Of a stretch of DNA of 64,000 nt, positions 35,209-43,285 are shown piece by piece. The stretch is from Candidatus Aquicultor sp. GTDB taxonomy: Bacteria; Actinomycetota; Aquicultoria; Aquicultorales; Aquicultoraceae. Below the pieces are notes generated by a model. It was not told where the DNA came from and searched no databases. It saw nothing but the letters and a program-made list of their open reading frames with translations. How positions within the stretch are numbered: the first letter of the stretch is position 1; each line of letters begins with the position of its first letter. Made by a program: the position numbers and the translations under genes. The stretch spans positions 1-64,000 of the forward strand of contig DASXVE010000030.1 in NCBI GenBank assembly GCA_036504445.1, written 5' to 3'.

Positions 35209-35240
35209 AAGAGAAGTACTGTACATTCGTGAGGTTAAAT

Positions 35241-35798
35241 GTGATAAAAACCGCGATATCGCTTATTGCAATTACGCTCTTTGGCATATGCCTGGCGTGT
35301 GCCCAAACCGCATATGCCGACACCGATACGGGCTCCGGTGTAAAACTGACTCCACCGGAGACAGTTTATAACATCCCGCAAAAACCCAAACCGACGACAA
35401 CCACCGAGAAAACCGCGACTAACAATGGCGGCGCTGATCAGGTATATTCACCAGGGCATCAAGCAACAAAGCAGAACGGGGCAAACACGAGAGGCGGCGC
35501 TTCAGCGACAAGCAGCACAAGCACGACAACGACCGAGCGCACCAAAAAACGCACCGATGCAATGCCTGCGAGCGTGAGTTCAACTACAACGACAAGTGAA
35601 ACAAAAAAGCAGGTTGCGGTGGCAGGCGAACAAGTTGAAAACCCGAATACAGCGAAGCCGTTTGATCTCGGTATAGATGTTAAACCCTATCTGGCAATGG
35701 CAATACTCTTGATGCTCTCGGTAACGACCGGGTACTCAAGAACTGCCGGGAGGCGCGGTGCAAAGGGGCGCGTTATTAAAAAAGGAACAACGCTATGA
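35241..35798 (+). CDS. Secreted Thr/Ser-rich protein with C-terminal membrane anchor
   Basis: About 185 residues from the GTG at 35241, which has GAGG six bases upstream; a GTG at 35229 has none. Signal peptide IKTAISLIAITLFGICLACAQTAYA, then a low-complexity Thr/Ser/Lys-rich stretch (about residues 30-130) of the sort that carries O-linked sugars, a hydrophobic helix (YLAMAILLMLSVTTGY) and a short very basic tail (RRGAKGRVIKKG). This resembles a wall-spanning anchored protein, but no LPxTG/LAxTG motif is visible. No family recognised. It overlaps the next gene by ATGA. Confidence 0.65.
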   Translation: MIKTAISLIAITLFGICLACAQTAYADTDTGSGVKLTPPETVYNIPQKPKPTTTTEKTATNNGGADQVYSPGHQATKQNGANTRGGASATSSTSTTTTERTKKRTDAMPASVSSTTTTSETKKQVAVAGEQVENPNTAKPFDLGIDVKPYLAMAILLMLSVTTGYSRTAGRRGAKGRVIKKGTTL

Positions 35799-36547
35799 GA
35801 AATTACGCGGCGAAAGAAGAGGTTGCGCCTGTGCAGGGTAGCCTTGAACAGCCGATTATATCGATTGTGATACCGGTCTATAACGAAGAGGGATTTCTCC
35901 CAACTGCAATCCCCGATATTTGCGCTCAGCTGCACACCACCGATGTCGCATATGAACTCATCCTGTGCGAAAACGGCAGCACCGATAACACGATCGGTAT
36001 CGCCCGGGCGCTCAAGGAAGAGTACGATGGTGTGCGCGTTCTCTCTATCGACCATGCGGATTACGGGCGGGCGATGCGGGCTGGGATGCTGGCCGCGCGG
36101 GCGCCGTACACCATCATCTTTGATGTAGATTACTACAGCATCGATTTCTTGCGGGAGGCGCTTCCGCTGCTCGAATCATATGATATCGTGATTGCTTCAA
36201 AGCTTGCGCCGGGGACGGACGACCGGCGAAGCATATTTCGCAAGCTTATCACGCGCAGCTTCAGTAAGGTAATAAGGATGGCCTTTAGCACGAAAACAAC
36301 TGAAACGCACGGTATAAAAGCATTTCGAACGGATACGGTATTGCCTGTTATCGAGCGCACGCAACTTGCCAAGGATTTATTCGATACAGAACTCATTATT
36401 CGCGCAGAGAGGAGCGGCCTGGCCATAAAAGAGCTTCCAATCACTGTCGAAGAGAGGCGTCCGGCAAGATCGAGCATATTCAAGCGAATCCCGCGAACCG
36501 TTGTTGGGCTAGGATTACTACGTTACTACCTGTGGAAAGAACGCTAA
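35795..36547 (+). CDS. Family 2 glycosyltransferase
   Basis: 250 residues. ISIVIPVYNEEGFLPTAIPDI and ILCENGSTDNTIGIAR are the nucleotide-binding motifs; IIFDVDYYSIDFL carries the DxD-like metal site (DVD). No transmembrane segment. Its ATG overlaps the stop of the preceding Thr/Ser-rich protein, so expression is coupled. Together with the PTPS-related and DUF2079 membrane proteins that follow, it probably builds or transfers a surface glycan; donor and acceptor unknown. It is only distantly similar to the other GT2 at 27276. Confidence 0.84.
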   Translation: MRNYAAKEEVAPVQGSLEQPIISIVIPVYNEEGFLPTAIPDICAQLHTTDVAYELILCENGSTDNTIGIARALKEEYDGVRVLSIDHADYGRAMRAGMLAARAPYTIIFDVDYYSIDFLREALPLLESYDIVIASKLAPGTDDRRSIFRKLITRSFSKVIRMAFSTKTTETHGIKAFRTDTVLPVIERTQLAKDLFDTELIIRAERSGLAIKELPITVEERRPARSSIFKRIPRTVVGLGLLRYYLWKER

Positions 36548-36577
36548 TACACACGATCCATACGGGAGGAGAACGAA

Positions 36578-38809
36578 ATAAAGCAACCGGTTAACACGGC
36601 GCGGCGTGCTCTGTTCGAGCGCCTGGTAACAGCACTCGGATTTATCGCCATTTACGCCGTGCTTTTATCCTTTTTCAAGCCAGATCTCATGCTCTCTGCG
36701 ACGACAACGGCCGGTGGGGATACCGGCGCACACCATTATGTCGCAAGCTATCTTATTCACAACCTGCTACCGCAGGGACGGATAACCGGATGGTCGCCCG
36801 GATGGTACGCGGGGTTTCCAATGCTCACCTTCTACTTCCCGCTCGGATTTCTATTCATCGCGCTTTTCAGCACGGTGGTCAAATATCAAATAGCGTTTAA
36901 GCTGGGAACGGTGCTTGGCATATTTTTACTACCACCGGCAACCTACGGTGCATTTCGAGCGCTTAAATTCAAGTTCCCGCTGCCGATTATCGCCGCCGCT
37001 TTTACGCTCCCGTTTCTGTTTATGGAAAGTTTTTCGATCTACGGCGCAAACATACTCTCAACGCTTGCAGGTGAATTCAACTTTTCACTCAGCTTCGCGC
37101 TGTCGATCCTGTTCATGGCGCTTCTTTACCGCGACGTCACCGATGAAAAATTCCGTGTGTCTACCGCGGTTACGCTCGGTCTGGTTGCGCTCTCGCACGT
37201 CGTTACCACCATGGTGGTAATAATTATCTCGTCATATTACCTGCTATATCGCTGGAATCTGAAACGGTATGCGATCCTCGCCGGTGTGTTTGCGCTGGGA
37301 TTTGCTTTGAGTGCGCTCTGGGCGATTCCGTTTGCCGCGAACATCGGCTACACCGCGCACATGCAGTGGGATCAATTGAGCGGTATCAACGAGATATTGC
37401 CGCCCCCGATCCGGCCGTTTCTCATACTAACAATCATCGGTGTCATCGGCGCGCTGGCGCGGCACGATAAGCGCACGTTCTTGTTTGTATGGGCGCTAGC
37501 CGTTACCGGTGCGCTTTTTTTTATGCTACCGCCGGGGCGCCTGTGGAACGGAAGGGTGTTGCCGTATTTCTACTTTTTCGTCTTTGTGTGGGCGGCATAC
37601 GGTGTATGGTTTTTACGGCGCGCGCTCGCCTATCTCTTCCACGATTTTACCGGCCTGCCCAGGCGTTATGCTGAGTACGTCGTGGCAATTGCGGCCATTG
37701 CACTGCTGGCCGCCAATATTTATAGTTCAACCGGCGTTGCGGCTACGTGGATAAAATGGAACTACTCGGGCTTTGAGGGCAAGGCGCACTGGTCGAGCTT
37801 TAACCGGATCAACCAGTACATTAAAAGCTTGCCGCCGGGCCGCGTCATGGTCGAGCATTCGCAGAAGATCGATGCGTTCGGCACGCCCCGTGCGTTCGAA
37901 TTGCTGCCGTATTTCGCAAACCATCCCACCATGGAAGGTACGCTCATGGAGGCATCGTATACGGCGCCGTTTCACTTCGTTAACCAGGCCGAGCTTTCAA
38001 AGGAACCGAGCTATGCAATCCTTGGCGTTGACTATCCCCTGCTCGATGTCGATAAGGGCGTTCGGCACATGCAGCTCTTAAATATCGGCTACTTTCTCGC
38101 CATCTCGGATGTAGTTAAGAAAAGCGCCGATAAAAATCCGCACCTTACGTTGCTTAAGAAGTTTTCGGTGCCCGATACCGATATGAAGTACTCGCTCTAT
38201 AAAGTACAAACCGACGGCTATGTGACGATTCCCCGGTTTAAACCGGTGCTCGTAAAGACGAACAACTGGCGCGACACCGCGCTTGCCTGGTACGCCCGCC
38301 CCGATCTACTCGATATGCCGTTAATCGACAAAACTCAGGCAGAATCGCTTGCTACAACATATAAAACAGTGCGGAGTAATTTAAAAGGGAGCCTTCCGCT
38401 GGAGGCGGAAGCTGTCGGCACAGTTTCCGGTGTCAAACTCACCGACAACACGCTCGAGTTCAACACCAATCGTATTGGTGTTCCGCATATAATAAAGATC
38501 TCGTATTTTCCGAATTGGAAAGTTGAAGGCGCCGACGGGCCGTACCTCGCTTCTCCGTCGGTTATGATGGTTGTCCCCCGGCAGCAGCATGTTCGCCTCT
38601 ACTACGGCACAACGTTTGCCGATACCGCCGGGGCGCTGATTTCGGATGCTGCCTGGACATTTGTTGTGATCTACGGCTTTGTGTTTGCAAGCAGGCGCAT
38701 TTTCGCATGGCGTACTCAGCGCAACGGCGCTGAAAGCGAAGTGCCGACCGATGTGGATGAAATGCCGTCGGATATCCCCGAGGATAGGTCGGAAGGGAGC
38801 TATGCGTAG
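36578..38809 (+). CDS. Polytopic membrane protein, PTPS-related (PF10131-like) family, ATA start proposed
   Basis: About 743 residues if it starts at the ATA at 36578. GGAGG at 36565-36569 sits eight bases before this ATA, and the reading (KQPVNTARRALFERLVTALGFIAIYAVLLSFF) gives a complete first transmembrane helix. The conventional start, GTG at 36659, falls inside that helix and has no ribosome site; no ATG/GTG/TTG occurs with good spacing in between. Many helices follow, with AGGDTGAHHYVASYLIHNLLPQGRITGWSPGWYAG typical of the 6-pyruvoyl-tetrahydropterin-synthase-related membrane family, which looks like a GT-C glycosyltransferase. The C-terminal ~180 residues are soluble, outside, followed by a last helix. 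Confidence 0.8.
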   Translation: MKQPVNTARRALFERLVTALGFIAIYAVLLSFFKPDLMLSATTTAGGDTGAHHYVASYLIHNLLPQGRITGWSPGWYAGFPMLTFYFPLGFLFIALFSTVVKYQIAFKLGTVLGIFLLPPATYGAFRALKFKFPLPIIAAAFTLPFLFMESFSIYGANILSTLAGEFNFSLSFALSILFMALLYRDVTDEKFRVSTAVTLGLVALSHVVTTMVVIIISSYYLLYRWNLKRYAILAGVFALGFALSALWAIPFAANIGYTAHMQWDQLSGINEILPPPIRPFLILTIIGVIGALARHDKRTFLFVWALAVTGALFFMLPPGRLWNGRVLPYFYFFVFVWAAYGVWFLRRALAYLFHDFTGLPRRYAEYVVAIAAIALLAANIYSSTGVAATWIKWNYSGFEGKAHWSSFNRINQYIKSLPPGRVMVEHSQKIDAFGTPRAFELLPYFANHPTMEGTLMEASYTAPFHFVNQAELSKEPSYAILGVDYPLLDVDKGVRHMQLLNIGYFLAISDVVKKSADKNPHLTLLKKFSVPDTDMKYSLYKVQTDGYVTIPRFKPVLVKTNNWRDTALAWYARPDLLDMPLIDKTQAESLATTYKTVRSNLKGSLPLEAEAVGTVSGVKLTDNTLEFNTNRIGVPHIIKISYFPNWKVEGADGPYLASPSVMMVVPRQQHVRLYYGTTFADTAGALISDAAWTFVVIYGFVFASRRIFAWRTQRNGAESEVPTDVDEMPSDIPEDRSEGSYA

Positions 38810-41083
38810 ATGACGTGGTTTACCGTTCGCAACGGCTCGCTTGAAAAATTGCCCGACATAGGATGGCCTGATAATATTGCCGCCGACTGGCTTGTTGACC
38901 AGCTGGCAATGCACGACGGAATTTTGCCGGAACGTCTGCTCGGCTTCGGCGAATGGGAAGACGGGGCACTGCACGGCCTGTACGCACTTGACCGTGAAGG
39001 TTCCCTCGTTGTGCTGGCGATAGCACAGCAAACATGTACGAAGGCTCATGCTATTGCCGCCGCAGAGCATGCATGGAACTTGCGGAATATGGACGCGGCC
39101 GAGCTCAATTCGATAGCCAAAGGATACTTTGCAGCAAAAGGAATAGACGCCCAAGAATTAGCCCTGATGCACCAGGAAACTTTTTCACTAAAACATGCAT
39201 TGCAGCATTGGAAATTTAATTGCGACCAGCGGCTCATTATGCTCACGCCAGGCTATACGGAAGCGGCTCGAACATCACTTGCCTGGCGCAGGTTCGAGCT
39301 TTCGATTGAAGCGTACATGGTGCGCTTTTCCGACGTTGAGGGTAGGCAGCTGGCAGTAATCGATGCCGACACAACGCTTTCCGGGAACGCGTTGGTGTCA
39401 CTGCCGTGGCTCCTCATCAACGCGCCCGTATCGAAACTGCGCCGCCTACGCAACCGCACCACTCGCGGGGGCCGGGGTACACACCGCGCTACTAATGCCG
39501 GCGAAAGCCGGACTGCGGATAACGGTGATAAGGCAACCGGTAGTGCTGACAGCAATGATGCAGCAGATGACAGTGACTGTGACCATGATGGCGGGGGCCG
39601 GGTTCAAGCAGCTATAACCAGACGACCGGTGGATATGGTGCTTGCTGCTACCGGTTGGTTTGACTCGCTTAACGAACGCTGGCTCTATGCGATACTCGGT
39701 AGTTTTATCGGCTTATATATAGTCGTATACTCATATCTTACTGTAATTAACCATCAAAACTTCGGTTCGTTTGGCTTTGACCTTGGTATCTTCGACCAGG
39801 GAGTGTGGCTCTTAAGCCAAGGGGCAGCGCCATTTATAACCGTCCGCGGGCTCCACCTCTTTGGCGATCATCTCTCGCTGATTCTGCTTCTTATCGCCCC
39901 TCTCTATAAGGTTTGGGCCGATGCCAGGTTGCTTCTAATTCTGCAGACAATTGCGCTCGCGTTGGGGGCGGTTCCCGTATTTCTACTAGCCCGAGCGAGG
40001 CTTAAAAATGCTGCGCTCGCACTCTCGATTGCAGTATCGTATTTGCTATACCCGGCACTTCAATGGGTTAATTTCGATCAGTTTCATCCGGAGAGCTTTG
40101 CTGCGCCGAGCTTGCTGTTTGCGTTGTACTTCGCCAACCAATCACGCTACCTGTGGTTCTCTATAGCTGCCGGTATCGCGTTGCTTACAAAAGAGGATAT
40201 GGCGCTCGTCGTAGCGCTCATGGGTATTTATATCGCACTGCGCTATAATCGCAAAGCCGGTATCGCCACGTCGGCCGTTGCGGTTGTCTGGTTTGTCATC
40301 GGGTTGAAATTGATTTTACCGCTTTTTAACGGCGCCGGTTTTTTCTACATTGAAAACTTCTCGCGTTTCGGGCAAACACCAACCGAGGTTGTGATGAATT
40401 CGATCACCCATCCCGGGTTGCTCCTCTCCACGGTGACGCAAGGAAGCAAACTTACCTACCTTACGCAGCTTCTTGCACCGGTTCTCTTTCTACCATTGGT
40501 TGCAATCGGGCTCTTTGCAGTCTGTTCACCTACGCTATTTTCAAACTTGGTCAGCCAGCAAGGCTATATGGACTCGATTCAATATCACTACGCGGCAGCC
40601 ATTATTCCGTTTGTATTTGCCGCCAGCATTGCCGCTTTTAAGAAACTCGACCTATCCGAAACGACCATGCGAATGAGCGCTATCGGCGTTTTGGCGGCAG
40701 CGCTGGTGGCAAATATTCTTGTCAGCCCATCCCCGCTTTCGCAAAACTTCGCAAAAGGCTACTGGAACCTTTCCAACGAGCGGCGAGCGACAATCGAAGC
40801 TGCGGTGGCAAAAATCCCAAGCAATGCGGTGGTAAGCGCCCAGTATTACCTCGTACCTCACCTCGCGCATCGGGAGCGCATTTATGAGTTTCCGAACCCG
40901 TTTGCCGTGCAGAACTGGGGCGTTCAAGGTGAGCACCCGGCATCGGTACAATCGATCGAATATGTAATAGTCGATAAGCGGAATCTGCCGGATCAACAGC
41001 AGCTTATCTTTGCGCGCTTAGCAGCGGCCGGGTTTAGCGAAAGGTTCAATAAGGAAGATATTGTAGTGCTTAGCAGAAAATAG
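38810..41083 (+). CDS. DUF2079 membrane protein with N-terminal degenerate nuclease-like domain
   Basis: 757 residues; the ATG directly follows the preceding stop. The C-terminal two thirds (about 285-757) is a DUF2079 polytopic protein (NFGSFGFDLGIFDQGVWLLSQG, GLHLFGDHLSLILLLIAPLYK, FDQFHPESF), a family with GT-C-like features. The first ~210 residues resemble the DUF91/NucS-like PD-(D/E)xK fold: a helix, LPERLLGFGEWED, HGLYALDREGSLVVLAIAQQ, a helix, then QRLIMLTPGYTEAARTSLAWRR. The usual acidic DLLALD and ExK of the active site read HGLYALD and AIAQQ, so it should not cut DNA. A 60-residue charged low-complexity linker joins the two. This fusion is unusual. Confidence 0.75.
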   Translation: MTWFTVRNGSLEKLPDIGWPDNIAADWLVDQLAMHDGILPERLLGFGEWEDGALHGLYALDREGSLVVLAIAQQTCTKAHAIAAAEHAWNLRNMDAAELNSIAKGYFAAKGIDAQELALMHQETFSLKHALQHWKFNCDQRLIMLTPGYTEAARTSLAWRRFELSIEAYMVRFSDVEGRQLAVIDADTTLSGNALVSLPWLLINAPVSKLRRLRNRTTRGGRGTHRATNAGESRTADNGDKATGSADSNDAADDSDCDHDGGGRVQAAITRRPVDMVLAATGWFDSLNERWLYAILGSFIGLYIVVYSYLTVINHQNFGSFGFDLGIFDQGVWLLSQGAAPFITVRGLHLFGDHLSLILLLIAPLYKVWADARLLLILQTIALALGAVPVFLLARARLKNAALALSIAVSYLLYPALQWVNFDQFHPESFAAPSLLFALYFANQSRYLWFSIAAGIALLTKEDMALVVALMGIYIALRYNRKAGIATSAVAVVWFVIGLKLILPLFNGAGFFYIENFSRFGQTPTEVVMNSITHPGLLLSTVTQGSKLTYLTQLLAPVLFLPLVAIGLFAVCSPTLFSNLVSQQGYMDSIQYHYAAAIIPFVFAASIAAFKKLDLSETTMRMSAIGVLAAALVANILVSPSPLSQNFAKGYWNLSNERRATIEAAVAKIPSNAVVSAQYYLVPHLAHRERIYEFPNPFAVQNWGVQGEHPASVQSIEYVIVDKRNLPDQQQLIFARLAAAGFSERFNKEDIVVLSRK

Positions 41084-41099
41084 AGCGCTGGGAGCTGCG

Positions 41100-41870
41100 A
41101 TGGCGATTCAGAACAAAAATAGGGTAGTACTTCGCATATCGGGACTGTCGCTGATCGCGACGGGAGCGCTCATTCTTACGATGCTGTTTTCCACCGACCT
41201 CTCCTCGATCATCAGCCAAAAACGCCTCTCCGATGAGTGGAATACGATGGAGCGCCATTCCAAACAGCCGACCACCTCATCCACCATGCGCGTCGGTATC
41301 ATCCCTCCATGTATCCTCGAAACACCGACGGCACATAAACGCACAGCAACTAAGCAGCTACCGGAGAGGATAGAAACACCGGACCTAGCACAAAAGCGGC
41401 TTAACCGTGAAAAGGCTCAGGGGTTGGGGTTGCGCACCACCGTGCATCACAAAGCCGTAGCGCACCTATCGCCGTTTGCCCGTATTGAAATTCCAAAGAT
41501 TAATCTCGATGCTATCGTTGTTCAAGGTGTTGACGATGCAGCGCTCGCCCTTGGTCCTGGGCACATGGAAGAAACCGCATGGCCGGGCGATGTCGGCAAC
41601 ATGGTTATTTCGGGACACCGCGTGACCCACAGCCACCCGTTTTACTATATTAACGAGCTGAAGTCCGGTGATCCTATCCATGTCTACAATCGTGATAGAG
41701 AGCGTTTTACCTACTACGTGCAGGAACAGAAAGTGGTCGTGCCTACGGATCTAAGCGTTATCGAACCGGCCAGCGATAAAACTCTCACACTATCCACGTG
41801 CAACCCACGCTTTAGTGCGGCAACACGCCTGATTATCGTCGCCAAGATGCCGCTTGTAGATCTGCCGTAA
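41100..41870 (+). CDS. Sortase, class E-like
   Basis: 256 residues. A signal-anchor helix (about residues 12-30) is followed by a variable linker and the sortase beta-barrel: FARIEIPKINLDAIVVQGVDD, the catalytic His in VISGHRVTHSHPF, the catalytic Cys in LTLSTCNPRFS and the Arg in AATRLIIVAKM. Length and motifs fit the class E/F enzymes of actinobacteria. It transfers proteins with LPxTG/LAxTG-type signals to the wall. No clear substrate with such a signal is seen in the window; the Thr/Ser-rich protein at 35241 is the nearest candidate but lacks the motif. Confidence 0.88.
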   Translation: MAIQNKNRVVLRISGLSLIATGALILTMLFSTDLSSIISQKRLSDEWNTMERHSKQPTTSSTMRVGIIPPCILETPTAHKRTATKQLPERIETPDLAQKRLNREKAQGLGLRTTVHHKAVAHLSPFARIEIPKINLDAIVVQGVDDAALALGPGHMEETAWPGDVGNMVISGHRVTHSHPFYYINELKSGDPIHVYNRDRERFTYYVQEQKVVVPTDLSVIEPASDKTLTLSTCNPRFSAATRLIIVAKMPLVDLP

Positions 41871-41920
41871 GTACCCGGAGTATACCTCATAAATGCCAAC
41901 AATTATTTTTGATAGGAAAA

Positions 41921-41942
41921 GCCCTGGCATCCCTGCCAGGGC
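41921..41942 (-). terminator. Rho-independent terminator between sortase and purA
   Basis: GCCCTGGCA/TGCCAGGGC, a 9-bp perfect stem with a 4-base loop. The minus strand continues TTTTCC, so it ends purA; it may also stop sortase transcripts. Confidence 0.7.
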
Positions 41943-41992
41943 AAAAGTGAATTGCTCTATGTAATAATTGTCTGTTAAGCAGCTGCCAATCG

Positions 41993-43285
41993 CTAACCTT
42001 TTACAAACGAGCCTTTTGCTAAAATCGTCTGGTTCCTATCGGGGCCGACTGAAATGAAGGTGATCGGCACGCCGATGATTTCTTGTAAACGGTTAACATA
42101 GTTCTGTGCCGCCTTCGGGAGCTGTTCAAACGACGTGGCTCCGGTGATATCGGTCTGCCACCCCTCATGCTCCTCGTAAATCGGTGTGCACTTATGAAAC
42201 ACCGTCTGGTGATATGGCATATGGTCGTATACCTCGCCCTCGAACTCATAGCCGACGCATACCTTAATCGTTGGAAAATGCGAGAGCACATCGAGTTTGG
42301 TCAGCGCAATATCGGTAAGGCCGCTAATTGCGGCAGAGTATTTAAGAACCATGCCGTCGAACCAGCCGCAACGGCGCGCCCGCCCCGTAGTCGTACCGTA
42401 CTCGTAGCCCTCTTTGCGCATACACTCGCCGGTTTCATCCACGAGTTCCGTCGGAAATGGTCCAGATCCGACGCGCGTGGTGTAAGCTTTGGTGATGCCG
42501 ATAATCCGCGTGATCTGCGTGGGGCTCACGCCCGCGCCGACACACGCGCCACCGGCTATGGGGGATGACGACGTCACAAACGGGTACGTACCGTAATCCA
42601 AATCAAGCATCGTGCCCTGCGCACCTTCAAACAATACGTTTTTGCCTTCTCCGAGAGCGGTATTGATCGCCCATACCGTGTCCCCGATCAAGCCTTGCAG
42701 CCGCTCGGCATAGGCATGGTATTCATCTGCAATTGCCTTTGCGTCCAGTGGCTCTAAGCCGTAGACCTTGGTGATTATCTGGTTCTTAAGCTCGAGCGCC
42801 ATATCGAGTTTCGTGCGAAAGATCTTCATATCGAGTAGATCTTGCATGCGCAAACCAACCCGCGCCGCCTTATCGGAGTACGCCGGACCGATACCTAGGC
42901 CGGTTGTGCCGATCTTTGATTTACCGAGCACGAGCTCGGAGGCCTGGTCGAGCACCCGGTGATACGGCATGATCAGGTGCGCATTGCCGCTGATAATAAG
43001 GTTCGGTTCGCTTAGGCCGATACTTTTGAGTTGATCGAGCTCCGTAATCAGCGCTTTGGGGTCGATAACCAGCCCCGATGCGATCACCGATTGAATGTGC
43101 GGGAACAGGACACCCGATGGCAGGAGATGGAGCTTAAGCTCATGGCCATCGGCGATAATGGTATGCCCGGCGTTATGACCGCCCTGATAGCGAACGACCA
43201 TATCCATGTCGCGGGCTAAGAGGTCGGTTACTTTACCTTTTCCCTCATCTCCCCATTGCGTCCCGATGATAACTGTTGCAGGCAT
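41993..43285 (-). CDS. purA: Adenylosuccinate synthetase (PurA)
   Basis: 430 residues, normal length. VIIGTQWGDEGKGKVTDLLA holds the GTP loop and catalytic Asp, GGHNAGHTI the catalytic His, followed by GAQGTMLDLDYGTYPFVTSS and TTTGRARRCGWFDG. It makes adenylosuccinate from IMP, Asp and GTP on the way to AMP. Its ATG overlaps the stop of the FAD-dependent oxidoreductase upstream (TAATG), so the two are coupled. Confidence 0.96.
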   Translation of the reverse strand: MPATVIIGTQWGDEGKGKVTDLLARDMDMVVRYQGGHNAGHTIIADGHELKLHLLPSGVLFPHIQSVIASGLVIDPKALITELDQLKSIGLSEPNLIISGNAHLIMPYHRVLDQASELVLGKSKIGTTGLGIGPAYSDKAARVGLRMQDLLDMKIFRTKLDMALELKNQIITKVYGLEPLDAKAIADEYHAYAERLQGLIGDTVWAINTALGEGKNVLFEGAQGTMLDLDYGTYPFVTSSSPIAGGACVGAGVSPTQITRIIGITKAYTTRVGSGPFPTELVDETGECMRKEGYEYGTTTGRARRCGWFDGMVLKYSAAISGLTDIALTKLDVLSHFPTIKVCVGYEFEGEVYDHMPYHQTVFHKCTPIYEEHEGWQTDITGATSFEQLPKAAQNYVNRLQEIIGVPITFISVGPDRNQTILAKGSFVKG

